Assembly (NCBI GenBank): GCA_028707655.1
Contig: JAQWAN010000053.1
Coordinates: forward strand, 1 to 10,174
Source of the DNA: Bacteroidaceae bacterium
GTDB taxonomy: Bacteria > Bacteroidota > Bacteroidia > Bacteroidales > Bacteroidaceae
Reading direction: 5' to 3'
DNA: 10,174 nucleotides
The notes beneath the pieces were generated by a model. It had not been told where the DNA came from. It saw only the letters and a program-made list of their open reading frames with translations, and made no database searches. Made by a program: the position numbers and the translations under genes. Within the stretch, counting starts at the first letter, position 1, and the number at the start of each line of letters is the position of its first letter. Shown piece by piece: positions 1-7,276 of the stretch.

Positions 1-843
1 GGCCATATTATCACGCAGATAATCGAAACCAAACTCATTGTTTGTACCAAAGGTAATATCGGCTAAATAGGCTTTTCTACGTTCGTCCGAGTTGGGTGTA
101 TACTTATCAATACAATCTACACGCAAGCCATGAAACTCATAAAGAGGTCCCATCCATTCCGAGTCACGTTTGGATAGATAATCATTCACGGTAATAACAT
201 GTACACCATTTCCAGTTAAGGCATTTAAGAAAACAGGGAGTGTAGCCACCAAAGTTTTACCCTCACCAGTTGCCATCTCTGCAATTTTTCCATCGTGTAA
301 AACTACACCACCAAACAATTGCACATCGTAATGCACCATGTTCCACTTCACCTCTGTTCCACCAGCTTTCCAACTATTCTTGTAAATAGCTTTCTCGCCT
401 TCAATACGAACAAAATCTTTGGATACAGCTAACTCTTTATCTAAAAGGGTTGCTGTTACCGCTATCTCTTCATTTTCAGAGAAACGTTTTGCCGTTTCTT
501 TTACAATGGAAAAAGCAACAGGTAGCATGTCGGATAAGGCAACCTCATATTTCTCTAATATCTCTTTTTCTAAATTATCTATTTGATTAAAAACGTGTTC
601 TCTATCCTCTATCTCAAGTGTTTCAACTTTCGCTTTTAACTCGTCAATCTGTGCGCGCTCCTCTTTTACAGAATCTTGAATATATTGTTTAATCTCTTCT
701 GTTTTTGCACGCAATGCATCATTATCCAATTTGGCTATTTCATCGTAAACCTGTTTGATTTTTCGAACCCAAGGTTGAGTCTCCTTCATATCACGGTTTG
801 CTTTGTTACCAAAAAGCTTACTTATAAATTCATTAAATCCCAT
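1..843 (-). CDS. secA: SecA preprotein translocase ATPase, N-terminal part (cut by window edge)
   Basis: SecA is the cytosolic ATPase that pushes unfolded preproteins through SecYEG. The window holds the first 281 codons, read from ATG at 843 down to the left edge; the remainder (Bacteroidota SecA is about 1,100 aa) lies outside. Seen directly: the nucleotide-binding motif ATGEGKT at residues 191-197, with Lys196 as the Walker A lysine, preceded by LFGGVVLHDGKIAEM; then HVITVNDYLSKRDSEWMGPLY (about 215-234) and ITFGTNNEFGFDYLRDNM near the edge, all SecA signatures. The Walker lysine sits about 88 residues later than in E. coli SecA (Lys108) because of a charged, helix-rich insertion around residues 45-135, a known feature of SecA in this phylum. 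The gene follows the phosphatase-like gene by 72 bp on the same strand and has a promoter-like TATCTTTG 35 bases upstream, so it can be expressed alone or by read-through. Confidence 0.98.
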   Translation of the reverse strand, partial: MGFNEFISKLFGNKANRDMKETQPWVRKIKQVYDEIAKLDNDALRAKTEEIKQYIQDSVKEERAQIDELKAKVETLEIEDREHVFNQIDNLEKEILEKYEVALSDMLPVAFSIVKETAKRFSENEEIAVTATLLDKELAVSKDFVRIEGEKAIYKNSWKAGGTEVKWNMVHYDVQLFGGVVLHDGKIAEMATGEGKTLVATLPVFLNALTGNGVHVITVNDYLSKRDSEWMGPLYEFHGLRVDCIDKYTPNSDERRKAYLADITFGTNNEFGFDYLRDNMA

Positions 844-877
844 TGTATGTATTTTATTTCAATTTCTATTAGTAGTA

Positions 878-885
878 CAAAGATA
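878..885 (-). promoter_or_regulatory. secA promoter, Bacteroidota -7 element TATCTTTG
   Basis: On the minus strand this octamer is an exact match to TAnnTTTG, the -7 element used by the Bacteroidota primary sigma factor. It lies 34 bases before the secA ATG, which predicts a leader of roughly 25-30 nt. I see no good -33 TTTG/TTG at the usual spacing; the corresponding position reads AAAAGTAA. The call rests on the exact -7 match and the AT-rich intergenic location. Confidence 0.6.
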
Positions 886-915
886 GTTTTTAAATACCTA
901 TTTTACTTTTAATTG

Positions 916-2505
916 TTATTTTTTTTTCAAATATTGAATAGGTAAAGACATGGCAGAACAGGCGTTGGGTGGTCTGATGCGCAACACTTGCGATAGCGTA
1001 GCAGCAAGACGTTCTACCTGTATAGGTGTACGAATAATAGTGGGGGCAACAGCGTTGCCTAAAAAGATGAGAGGAGCAGAAAAATAGGCACTACGCACTA
1101 ACTGCGAAGAGAGTGGTTTCTCCTGCATAATCATCCATCCTGGAAGAATCTTCATGGTTAAGTCGCCCGACCGTAATGGATGATATAAGTTTCGCTCTAA
1201 ACGAATCTGTGGGTTCCAAGACCCTAACAAAAGACGATGAGAGGAATAAACCTCTTGTACACCGCTTACGTCGACCAAGAAGTTAGCCGATTGATCGAGC
1301 ACTTCGGATAGAAGTAGTTGCTTTTTCTGAATAAGCGTATGGTCTAGATAAATCTGCTGACCCAAATAGCCGTCCACATATTTACCCTCGCCATATAGTG
1401 CCATGAGGTACATATTCAGCAGCGCAGCAGAACGGTTCATATAGAACTCCCCTCTAGGGATTCGATATGCATTGGAATCGAACGAATCGGGATCAGTATA
1501 TCCATTAGAGACAACAACAAAGAGTACATTCTTTAAACCGACCTTGCGGTCGACTATATTCAGTAAGTTCTCAATGCTCTTATCTAAACGTACATAGGTA
1601 TCTTGTAATTCATAGGGTGCCTCTTTTACCGTTTTGTGGTCAAAATTGCCACCGTAATAGCTAATCGATAAAAAATCGGTCACCGCATCGTATCCAATAG
1701 TGGAACGATCTAAACAGGTCTTCACCACCTTATTGATCTCATCATTGATAAGTGGAGAGGTGGTTAATTTACTATATTTCTGATATTTAAAGCGACTAAA
1801 TTTATGTGAGAAAGAGGTGTCTACCCAATCGGACGACAGATACTTATACATGGAGATTGGATAAGTAGGCTCCCAAACCATTTTATCTATCCTGAAATCG
1901 ATGCCCTCTTGGTCGTTATATTGGGATAACCAGCGAGGGAAATCGCCGTAGTAAGTTGAGCCACACCATTTGCCATTCGATGGATTTAACCAAAAGGCAC
2001 CATCGGCAGCATGACCGGCAGAGAGAACCGCTGTCTCACTGAAGGGAGAAAAGGAATAGACAATCGCTTTTCCTTGCGTTGCTATTTTTAACTCATCGGT
2101 TACAGTAGAGGTTAACAGTTGACTAGCCGACACTGTTTCATCGGTATATACTCCCATAAAAGCTGGGTCGTTTACACAGTTAACCGGGTTTAGCGTCTTT
2201 CTGTTGAGCCAAGAGGTGGCAACAATACCATTTATGCGAGGTACGGTTCCAGTACTAATGGCTGCAGCAGCCGACGACATGTCGGGTCGTGCAAAAGGAA
2301 ACTCTATTTCCGTATATACCTGACCATCGCGCCACAATCGTTTGAAACCGTTGGGTCCAAACAGTGGCGAAAAGCGCTCTATATAATCGGTACGCAGCTG
2401 ATCAATGGTTAGCTCTATCACCAATTTAGGCGAAGTAGCCATAGATTGAGCCTGCGCCCCAGAGATGGCAATAACGGCAACAAGAGAGGTTAATAATTCT
2501 TTCAT
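916..2505 (-). CDS. Secreted alkaline-phosphatase-superfamily protein, probably catalytically inactive
   Basis: The 529-aa product starts with a signal peptide (about residues 1-20, ending AQAQ), so it acts in the periplasm or beyond. The core resembles PafA-like phosphatases/phosphodiesterases of Bacteroidota: TIDQLRTDY (33-41), GFKRLWRDG (53-61), STGTVPRINGI (84-94), SAGHAADGAFWL (162-173), QDTYVRLDKS (301-310) and APLIF (477-481). However, the active site is mostly gone. Compared with PafA (numbering from memory), Asp35 is kept, but the nucleophile Thr region reads PDMSS (74-78), Asn100 becomes Thr97, Lys162/Arg164 become Phe155/Glu157, the DxxxH zinc motif is GGNFDH (285-290), the Asp-His pair is Ser333-Asn334, and the last zinc-binding His is Ala477. 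It is an intact, full-length ORF, so this is divergence rather than decay. Its ATG overlaps the lnb stop by 4 bp (ATGA), implying translational coupling. Its biochemical role is unknown; a binding or scaffold role in envelope biogenesis is an inference from its neighbours lnb and secA. Confidence 0.85.
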   Translation of the reverse strand: MKELLTSLVAVIAISGAQAQSMATSPKLVIELTIDQLRTDYIERFSPLFGPNGFKRLWRDGQVYTEIEFPFARPDMSSAAAAISTGTVPRINGIVATSWLNRKTLNPVNCVNDPAFMGVYTDETVSASQLLTSTVTDELKIATQGKAIVYSFSPFSETAVLSAGHAADGAFWLNPSNGKWCGSTYYGDFPRWLSQYNDQEGIDFRIDKMVWEPTYPISMYKYLSSDWVDTSFSHKFSRFKYQKYSKLTTSPLINDEINKVVKTCLDRSTIGYDAVTDFLSISYYGGNFDHKTVKEAPYELQDTYVRLDKSIENLLNIVDRKVGLKNVLFVVVSNGYTDPDSFDSNAYRIPRGEFYMNRSAALLNMYLMALYGEGKYVDGYLGQQIYLDHTLIQKKQLLLSEVLDQSANFLVDVSGVQEVYSSHRLLLGSWNPQIRLERNLYHPLRSGDLTMKILPGWMIMQEKPLSSQLVRSAYFSAPLIFLGNAVAPTIIRTPIQVERLAATLSQVLRIRPPNACSAMSLPIQYLKKK

Positions 2506-3740
2506 CCTTTTTTATACATTAATAGATGGAATACAGCACGTATCCATAAACAAAGTGCCAAAGGTACGATAGCTAAGTCAAAACATTGTATACTAAGAAT
2601 AAAAAGGAGCATAAAGAGTGTTAAAACCACTATATTTAGTAGGGAATACCCCTTTCTAATTTTCGGACAGGAGGAGGTAAAGAGAAAAGGTAGATAGAGC
2701 AGGTGCAATGGATGCAAAAAGAGTACAAGATAGTTTGGACTCACAGCAGGATGTACCGAGAACAGTACTAGAAATGTGATCACACAACCTGTTATACCAG
2801 CTAATCCAAAGAGGAAAACATCTAGCCAGACAAAACGTTTACGCTTCAAAAAACCAAGAACAGTAAAGAAAAGCGTACCACTAAGCAGTAATAATGCTAC
2901 TAAAAGGGGGGTAACCACATCTAACCAGGAATGCCAGTTGTGCCCCACTACATCCACTATTTTCACCTCTTTTATAAGCAGTGGCTTTTCTCCATTTTCG
3001 GTTCTTATGGTGGCATGAGACAAAGCATCGGCTAAGAAATCGGGTATAAAGAGTTCTTGCCGTTTGGTAATGGGCCGATCGGCTTCTGGGCCAAGACATA
3101 AATCGACTCCAAATTGCGCCCATGGATTTTTAGCTGTATATTTATGTAATATATCTCTAAAAGTGTATGTTTTTTTGTTAAAATTATAAACCAATTTAGA
3201 GGAGAGAATTTCCTCAAACTTATCGCGAATGCGTGTGGCACAATTATCATACAAAAAGCTATAACGATACACCCTATTTTCGGGTAAATAATTAATTTGA
3301 AGCAGTTGCCATATCTCCGCCTTTTCAGCAGCAGTTAAATCTAATTCCTGCTCCACAATATCAGATTGCAAACCTCTATAAGCAGCAACAAACCGATCCA
3401 TCCGATTGATTCCTAAACGATAATCGGTCTCCCCCTTAACAAAACGCCACAAAAAATGGGGGGCTTGAAAATTGAACACACCATAATTAAAAACCAGATT
3501 GAGCGATTGGGTGACATTCTCAAAATGTATAGCAGAGTGCCCAAACAGGATATACAACTTATTACCAGGTGAGCAGGTCAATAGACTAACACGTATAGAA
3601 TCGTTGCTTACGCGCTCCTTTGCTACTGAAAGCGAGGAGGCCGATTGAGCAGTAGCAACTAAAGGAAAAGCGCAAAAGAACAAGATGCAGGATGCTGCAA
3701 TGAGAAAATGTATTTTCTTATAAAAAGGAGTTCTATTCAT
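2502..3740 (-). CDS. lnb: Lnb-type lipoprotein N-acyltransferase (DUF4105 family)
   Basis: The 412-aa product has an N-terminal membrane/signal segment (about 10-31), a periplasmic DUF4105 domain (about 45-250) and about five hydrophobic helices at the C-terminus (roughly 275-297, 304-328, 336-354, 366-384 and 386-407). Family motifs visible are LYILFGHSAIHF (62-73) and FLYDNCATRIRD (162-173); His68 and Cys167 are the natural candidates for a Cys/His acyl-transfer centre. From memory of published work in Bacteroides, this family (Lnb) adds the third, N-linked acyl chain to lipoproteins, doing the job of the absent Lnt; the same gene order beside secA fits that locus. It heads the minus-strand operon and overlaps the next gene by ATGA. 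ATG 3738-3740 is chosen because it gives a positively charged start (MNRTPFYKKI) before the hydrophobic segment and lies just after a promoter-like element. Family membership is secure; the enzymatic role is by homology. Confidence 0.8.
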   Translation of the reverse strand: MNRTPFYKKIHFLIAASCILFFCAFPLVATAQSASSLSVAKERVSNDSIRVSLLTCSPGNKLYILFGHSAIHFENVTQSLNLVFNYGVFNFQAPHFLWRFVKGETDYRLGINRMDRFVAAYRGLQSDIVEQELDLTAAEKAEIWQLLQINYLPENRVYRYSFLYDNCATRIRDKFEEILSSKLVYNFNKKTYTFRDILHKYTAKNPWAQFGVDLCLGPEADRPITKRQELFIPDFLADALSHATIRTENGEKPLLIKEVKIVDVVGHNWHSWLDVVTPLLVALLLLSGTLFFTVLGFLKRKRFVWLDVFLFGLAGITGCVITFLVLFSVHPAVSPNYLVLFLHPLHLLYLPFLFTSSCPKIRKGYSLLNIVVLTLFMLLFILSIQCFDLAIVPLALCLWIRAVFHLLMYKKG

Positions 3741-3760
3741 ACCTAGCGATTATTTTGCCA

Positions 3761-3768
3761 CAAAAATA
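3761..3768 (-). promoter_or_regulatory. lnb operon promoter, -7 element TATTTTTG
   Basis: On the minus strand this is an exact TAnnTTTG match, 20 bases upstream of the lnb ATG, predicting a 5' leader of about 10-16 nt. No clear -33 element is visible at the expected spacing. It shares the 136-bp divergent spacer (3741-3876) with the coaX promoter; the two -7 elements lie about 95 bp apart and point away from each other. Confidence 0.5.
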
Positions 3769-3863
3769 AAAGAAATAAAGGGAACAGACGATTATTAATG
3801 AAAAAAGTAGTTGTGATTTCTAGATTTACCGCTCATTTAGCTCAAAATACCATTTTTTTTCGC

Positions 3864-3871
3864 TTTCTTTG
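3864..3871 (+). promoter_or_regulatory. coaX operon promoter candidate, -7-like TTTCTTTG
   Basis: TTTCTTTG matches TAnnTTTG at all fixed positions except the second (T for A). It ends only 5 bases before the coaX ATG at 3877, so transcription would begin at or next to the start codon and the mRNA would have almost no leader. No convincing -33 TTTG is seen at about 19-21 bp upstream. An upstream promoter elsewhere in the 136-bp spacer cannot be excluded. Confidence 0.4.
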
Positions 3872-3876
3872 CAGTA

Positions 3877-4617
3877 ATGAAAGATGAAACAAAATTAATT
3901 GTAGATATAGGTAACACAACGGCTAAGGTGGCCATCTTCAAAGGTTCTCTCCTCATTGATCGGATAATTAGCGATAATAGAAACCCTCAGCGTCTTCTAG
4001 CGTTTTGCCAGCAACATCAGCCTCAAAAGGCGATTGTTTCCTCGGTGATTGCGTTATCTACGGAATTAAATGCTGCTTTAGAGTCACTAGCGATTCCTGT
4101 TCTATTTTTGAATAGTGAAACGCCATTGCCTATATGCAATAAATATAAAACACAGACCACTTTGGGAAGTGATCGGATAGCGGCTGCTGTAGGTGCTTAT
4201 TCTGCCTTTCCAAATCGAAATATATTGGTTATTGACGCGGGAACAGCCATCACTTACGAATTCATAAATGAGAGAGGTGAGTATGAGGGTGGCAATATTT
4301 CTCCTGGAATAAAAATGCGCATAAAAGCGTTGCATCATTTTACAAACCAATTGCCAATTGTTACACCCGAGGGAGAAAATCCTTGGATTGGACAGGATAC
4401 AGCTACAGCAATACGATCTGGCGTGCTTCATGGAGTAGAGTTAGAGATTTCAGGATACATAACACATTTTAGTGATAATTATTCAAATCTTTTGATTTTT
4501 TTAACAGGAGGAGATGAAATTCCTTTTGATAGAAAATTTAAAAGCTGCATATTTGCAGACAGTTTTTTAGTACTCAAAGGTTTAAACCGAATTTTAGATT
4601 ATAATGACAATTTATAA
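3877..4617 (+). CDS. coaX: Type III pantothenate kinase
   Basis: CoaX phosphorylates pantothenate to 4'-phosphopantothenate, the first committed step of coenzyme A synthesis in the cytosol. The 246-aa length is usual for the family. Motifs of the ASKHA-fold kinase are all present in order: DIGNT (10-14) for phosphate binding, LGSDRIAAAVGA (96-107) with Asp99 as the expected catalytic acid, VIDAGTAITYEF (118-129), GGNISPGIKMR (138-148), GQDTATAIRSG (172-182) and LTGGD (209-213). The start at 3877 is the only reasonable one: the frame is closed by TAG at 3838-3840 and no other ATG lies between. It heads the plus-strand operon and its last 14 bp overlap the start of the next gene, so the barrel protein is probably co-translated. 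There is no Shine-Dalgarno sequence, as usual in this phylum. Nothing unusual in the protein itself. Confidence 0.97.
   Translation: MKDETKLIVDIGNTTAKVAIFKGSLLIDRIISDNRNPQRLLAFCQQHQPQKAIVSSVIALSTELNAALESLAIPVLFLNSETPLPICNKYKTQTTLGSDRIAAAVGAYSAFPNRNILVIDAGTAITYEFINERGEYEGGNISPGIKMRIKALHHFTNQLPIVTPEGENPWIGQDTATAIRSGVLHGVELEISGYITHFSDNYSNLLIFLTGGDEIPFDRKFKSCIFADSFLVLKGLNRILDYNDNL
4525..4555 (+). promoter_or_regulatory. Possible internal promoter for the barrel gene, inside coaX
   Basis: A TTTG (4525-4528), then 19 bases, then CATATTTG (4548-4555) resembles the Bacteroidota pattern TTTG-N19-21-TAnnTTTG, with one mismatch in the first base of the -7 box. It would give a leader of about 40 nt before the ATG at 4604. 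It lies in coding sequence of coaX, so a chance match is quite possible. Confidence 0.25.
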
Positions 4618-5887
4618 GAAATTTTCTATTGCATTTTTATGCATGTTGTCTGCTATAACTCTTTTTGCGCAAAGCGAAAACGAAGCATCTCCAGGCATAA
4701 ACTCGCCCTATTCACGCTACGGATTTGGTCAGTTATCTGATCAATCTTTTGGTAATAGTAAAGCAATGGGTGGAGTCGCTATTGGATTAAGAGATGGCAG
4801 ACAAATAAACGTGACTAATCCAGCCTCTTATACAGCGGTTGATTCGTTGACGTTTCTCTTTGAGGGAGGTATATCACTTCAAAACAGCAATTTTGACAAT
4901 GGAACGATAAAATTGAATGCTAAAAACTCTACATTAGACTATATTGCAATGCAATTTAGACTGAATCATAAACTAGCCTTTACAGCGGGTATACTCCCCT
5001 TCTCTCGTGTGGGGTATAACACAACAACGGCAGAAAGCAAACTTGCTGGAAGTGAAACGGTGAGTTATGTAAATACATTTCAGGGTAATGGAGGAATTAG
5101 TCAGGCTTTTTTTGGTGTTGGTTACCGAGTAACAACAAATCTATCAGTAGGAGCTAACCTATCCTATCTATTTGGCGATTTAGCACACTACTCACAGCTC
5201 TCTTTTTCAGACTCGAGCATTGATAGCCCCTCCTATTCCAACGGTATTACTATACACGATTATAAATTAGATTTAGGACTACAATATACCCATAAGCTCT
5301 CCGAGAGAGATCAACTTACTTTAGGATTGACCTACTCGCTAGGACACGAATTGAGTAGTACCTCTTTCGAGACAAAAGAACTGATTGATGCAAGCACCTC
5401 TGCTTATAGCACAACAACCATTGAGAGTAACGGTGGATTTGAATTACCACACGCCTTTGGTATTGGTGTTAGCTATATGCACAACAAACAACTAACACTT
5501 GCTGCCGATTACACCTATCAGAAATGGGGCAACACGGTTTTCTTACAACAAGAAAAGCAACTTTGCAACCGCTCTAAATTATCGATTGGTGCTGAATATA
5601 TACCTAATGCACTCTCAAAAAGCTATCTATCACGCATCAAATATCGTGCGGGTATATACTACACCGACTCTTACATCAAGGTGATGGGTGAACGTGGTGC
5701 TAGCGAATATGGAGTATCTGCAGGTTTTGGACTACCTCTTTTTGGAAGCAAATCCTTGTTGAGTATCTCTGGACAATATGTGCAAGTGAAACCCAAAAAC
5801 TTTAGCAGTATCAAAGAGCAACAACTTAGAATAAACATAGGAATTACATTTAATGAGGGTTGGTTCTCAAAATGGAAAATACAATAA
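4604..5887 (+). CDS. Putative outer-membrane beta-barrel protein, function unknown
   Basis: The 427-aa product begins with a signal peptide (MTIYKKFSIAFLCMLSAITLFAQ, cleavage near residue 23). The mature start SPYSRYGFGQLSDQSFGNSK (34-53), then GGVAIGLRDGRQINVTNPASY (56-76), is typical of conserved Bacteroidota proteins often labelled putative outer-membrane protein and distantly like the FadL/OmpP1 group. The rest alternates polar and hydrophobic residues with many aromatic and Gly residues, e.g. GVGYRVTTNLSVGANLSYLF (161-180) and SVSAGFGLPLF-like strands near 380-390, as expected for 12-14 barrel strands. The C-terminal segment LRINIGITFNEGWFSKWKIQ resembles a closing strand. The ATG at 4604 lies inside the end of coaX (14-bp overlap) and gives a good signal peptide. 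Its substrate and role are unknown; its place between coaX and lptC suggests envelope work, which is inference only. Confidence 0.85.
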   Translation: MTIYKKFSIAFLCMLSAITLFAQSENEASPGINSPYSRYGFGQLSDQSFGNSKAMGGVAIGLRDGRQINVTNPASYTAVDSLTFLFEGGISLQNSNFDNGTIKLNAKNSTLDYIAMQFRLNHKLAFTAGILPFSRVGYNTTTAESKLAGSETVSYVNTFQGNGGISQAFFGVGYRVTTNLSVGANLSYLFGDLAHYSQLSFSDSSIDSPSYSNGITIHDYKLDLGLQYTHKLSERDQLTLGLTYSLGHELSSTSFETKELIDASTSAYSTTTIESNGGFELPHAFGIGVSYMHNKQLTLAADYTYQKWGNTVFLQQEKQLCNRSKLSIGAEYIPNALSKSYLSRIKYRAGIYYTDSYIKVMGERGASEYGVSAGFGLPLFGSKSLLSISGQYVQVKPKNFSSIKEQQLRINIGITFNEGWFSKWKIQ

Positions 5888-5907
5888 CAAAAAAAGAAAA
5901 AACAAGT

Positions 5908-7269
5908 ATGAAAAAGTTAATCCTTTTACTTTTGATTTTCTCTGCAAATTTCATGACCTCATTTGCACAGAAAGGTGTTGATGATGGGTCACGGTTTGGC
6001 CATGGAGAAGATAGCTTACGATGCCTACAAAACATCAGTATTTATGTAGAGTATGTAAAAACAAAAAATTATGTAGATGCATACAAACCTTGGAAAGCCG
6101 TTTTTACAGAAGCACCAAGAGCTCAAGTGTCTCTTTATACGAATGGTGTAAAGATTGTTTCACACTTGTTCGTTAAAGCCAAAGATCCTAAACAAAGACA
6201 GGCCTATTTGGATGAATTATTAGCCATTTACGACCAACGTATCAAATATCTTGACGACTTAAATAAACTGGTTCGTACGCCATCAAGACCTGGTTATCTA
6301 TTGGGTCTAAAAGCACATACGTATGTGAGCTATGCTGGCAAGAGCATTGACCTAAAGAAAGCCTATACAATGCTTTCAGAGGTGATGAACATGGAAAAAG
6401 AAAGAACGAGCTATTTCGTACTACAAGATTTTATGGAGGTAGCTGCCGACTTATTCAAAACAGATGCAACCTACAAAGAGCAATTTATTAACGACTATAT
6501 GGTGGCTTCCGATTTAGCAGAGAAAGCTATTGCTGTTATTCGCTCAGAAAAGAAAAAAGAAGCACTAATCACCATCAAGGATAATATTGATGCTGTTTTC
6601 ATTAATAGTGGAGCTGCAAACTGTGACGATTTAAATAGTATTTACACCGTTAAAGTAGAGGAAAACAAGACCAATCTTGATTTCTTAAACACTGTGGTGA
6701 AAATTATGAGAAAACTAGGTTGTACAGAGAATGACGCCTATTTTAATGCCGCACGTTATGCACATGAGATAAACCCAACAGCAGAAACGGCTATTGGATG
6801 TGCCTTTATGTCTATCAAAAAAGAGGAAGATCCTGTTCCCTATTTTGAACAAGCTATTCAGTTAGAAACAGACAACGCTAAAAAAGCAGAATATGCTTAC
6901 ACAGCAGCAGTTGTTATTTCTTCAAAAAAGAAATTCTCTTTAGCACGTAAATTTGCATTAGAAGCCGTTAAATATAATGATGCTTATGGTGCTCCATATA
7001 TCCTTATTGCTAAGATGTATGCTTCTAACCCAAATTGGGGAGATGAACCAGCTTTAAATAGATGTACCTATAGTGCAGCTATCGATAAATTGAATCAAGC
7101 TAAAAGAGTGGACCCTAGTAGTGCTGAAGATGCTAATCAATTGATTAGAACTTACATGGCACATCTACCTAAAACATCCGATTTATTCTTCTTAGGTATG
7201 AAAAAAGGAGAAAGAGTAAAAATTGGCGGATGGATTGGTGAAACCACTACCATTCGTACCGTAGACTAA
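5908..7269 (+). CDS. Secreted tetratricopeptide-repeat protein
   Basis: The 453-aa product has a clean signal peptide (MKKLILLLLIFSANFMTSFA, cleavage near residue 20-21), so it is periplasmic or surface-associated. I chose ATG 5908 over the in-frame ATG at 5860, because the latter adds 16 polar residues in front of the signal peptide and overlaps the previous gene. The mature N-terminus has DSLRCLQNISIYVEYVKTKN (35-54) followed by YVDAYKPWKAVF, a conserved opening of this Bacteroidales family. Helical TPR-like repeats are clearest at about 300-330 (PVPYFEQAIQLE), 336-370 (FSLARKFALEAVKYN) and 371-412 (AIDKLNQAKRVDPS). The C-terminal KIGGWIGETTTIRTVD is another family hallmark. It follows the barrel gene by 20 bp and precedes lptC by 7 bp, so all are probably one transcript. 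TPR proteins bind other proteins; the barrel protein next door is a plausible partner, but no function is established. Confidence 0.88.
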   Translation: MKKLILLLLIFSANFMTSFAQKGVDDGSRFGHGEDSLRCLQNISIYVEYVKTKNYVDAYKPWKAVFTEAPRAQVSLYTNGVKIVSHLFVKAKDPKQRQAYLDELLAIYDQRIKYLDDLNKLVRTPSRPGYLLGLKAHTYVSYAGKSIDLKKAYTMLSEVMNMEKERTSYFVLQDFMEVAADLFKTDATYKEQFINDYMVASDLAEKAIAVIRSEKKKEALITIKDNIDAVFINSGAANCDDLNSIYTVKVEENKTNLDFLNTVVKIMRKLGCTENDAYFNAARYAHEINPTAETAIGCAFMSIKKEEDPVPYFEQAIQLETDNAKKAEYAYTAAVVISSKKKFSLARKFALEAVKYNDAYGAPYILIAKMYASNPNWGDEPALNRCTYSAAIDKLNQAKRVDPSSAEDANQLIRTYMAHLPKTSDLFFLGMKKGERVKIGGWIGETTTIRTVD

Positions 7270-7276
7270 TGTACAC

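Noticed and set aside
676..912. 78-codon plus-strand frame over the start of secA and its promoter
   Set aside because: It is antisense to the firmly identified secA N-terminus, is rich in Phe/Ile/Cys from AT-rich reverse sequence, and has no family resemblance.
2776..3250. Several overlapping short frames on both strands within lnb
   Set aside because: They are alternative-frame shadows of the lnb coding sequence with no recognisable features.
4102..4431. 109-codon minus-strand frame inside coaX
   Set aside because: It is antisense to the conserved coaX motifs and shows no domain, signal peptide or promoter of its own.
5860..5907. Upstream in-frame ATGs (5860, 5872) as the start of the TPR protein
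   Set aside because: They would put 16 or 12 extra polar residues before a complete signal peptide and overlap the barrel gene; ATG 5908 fits better.
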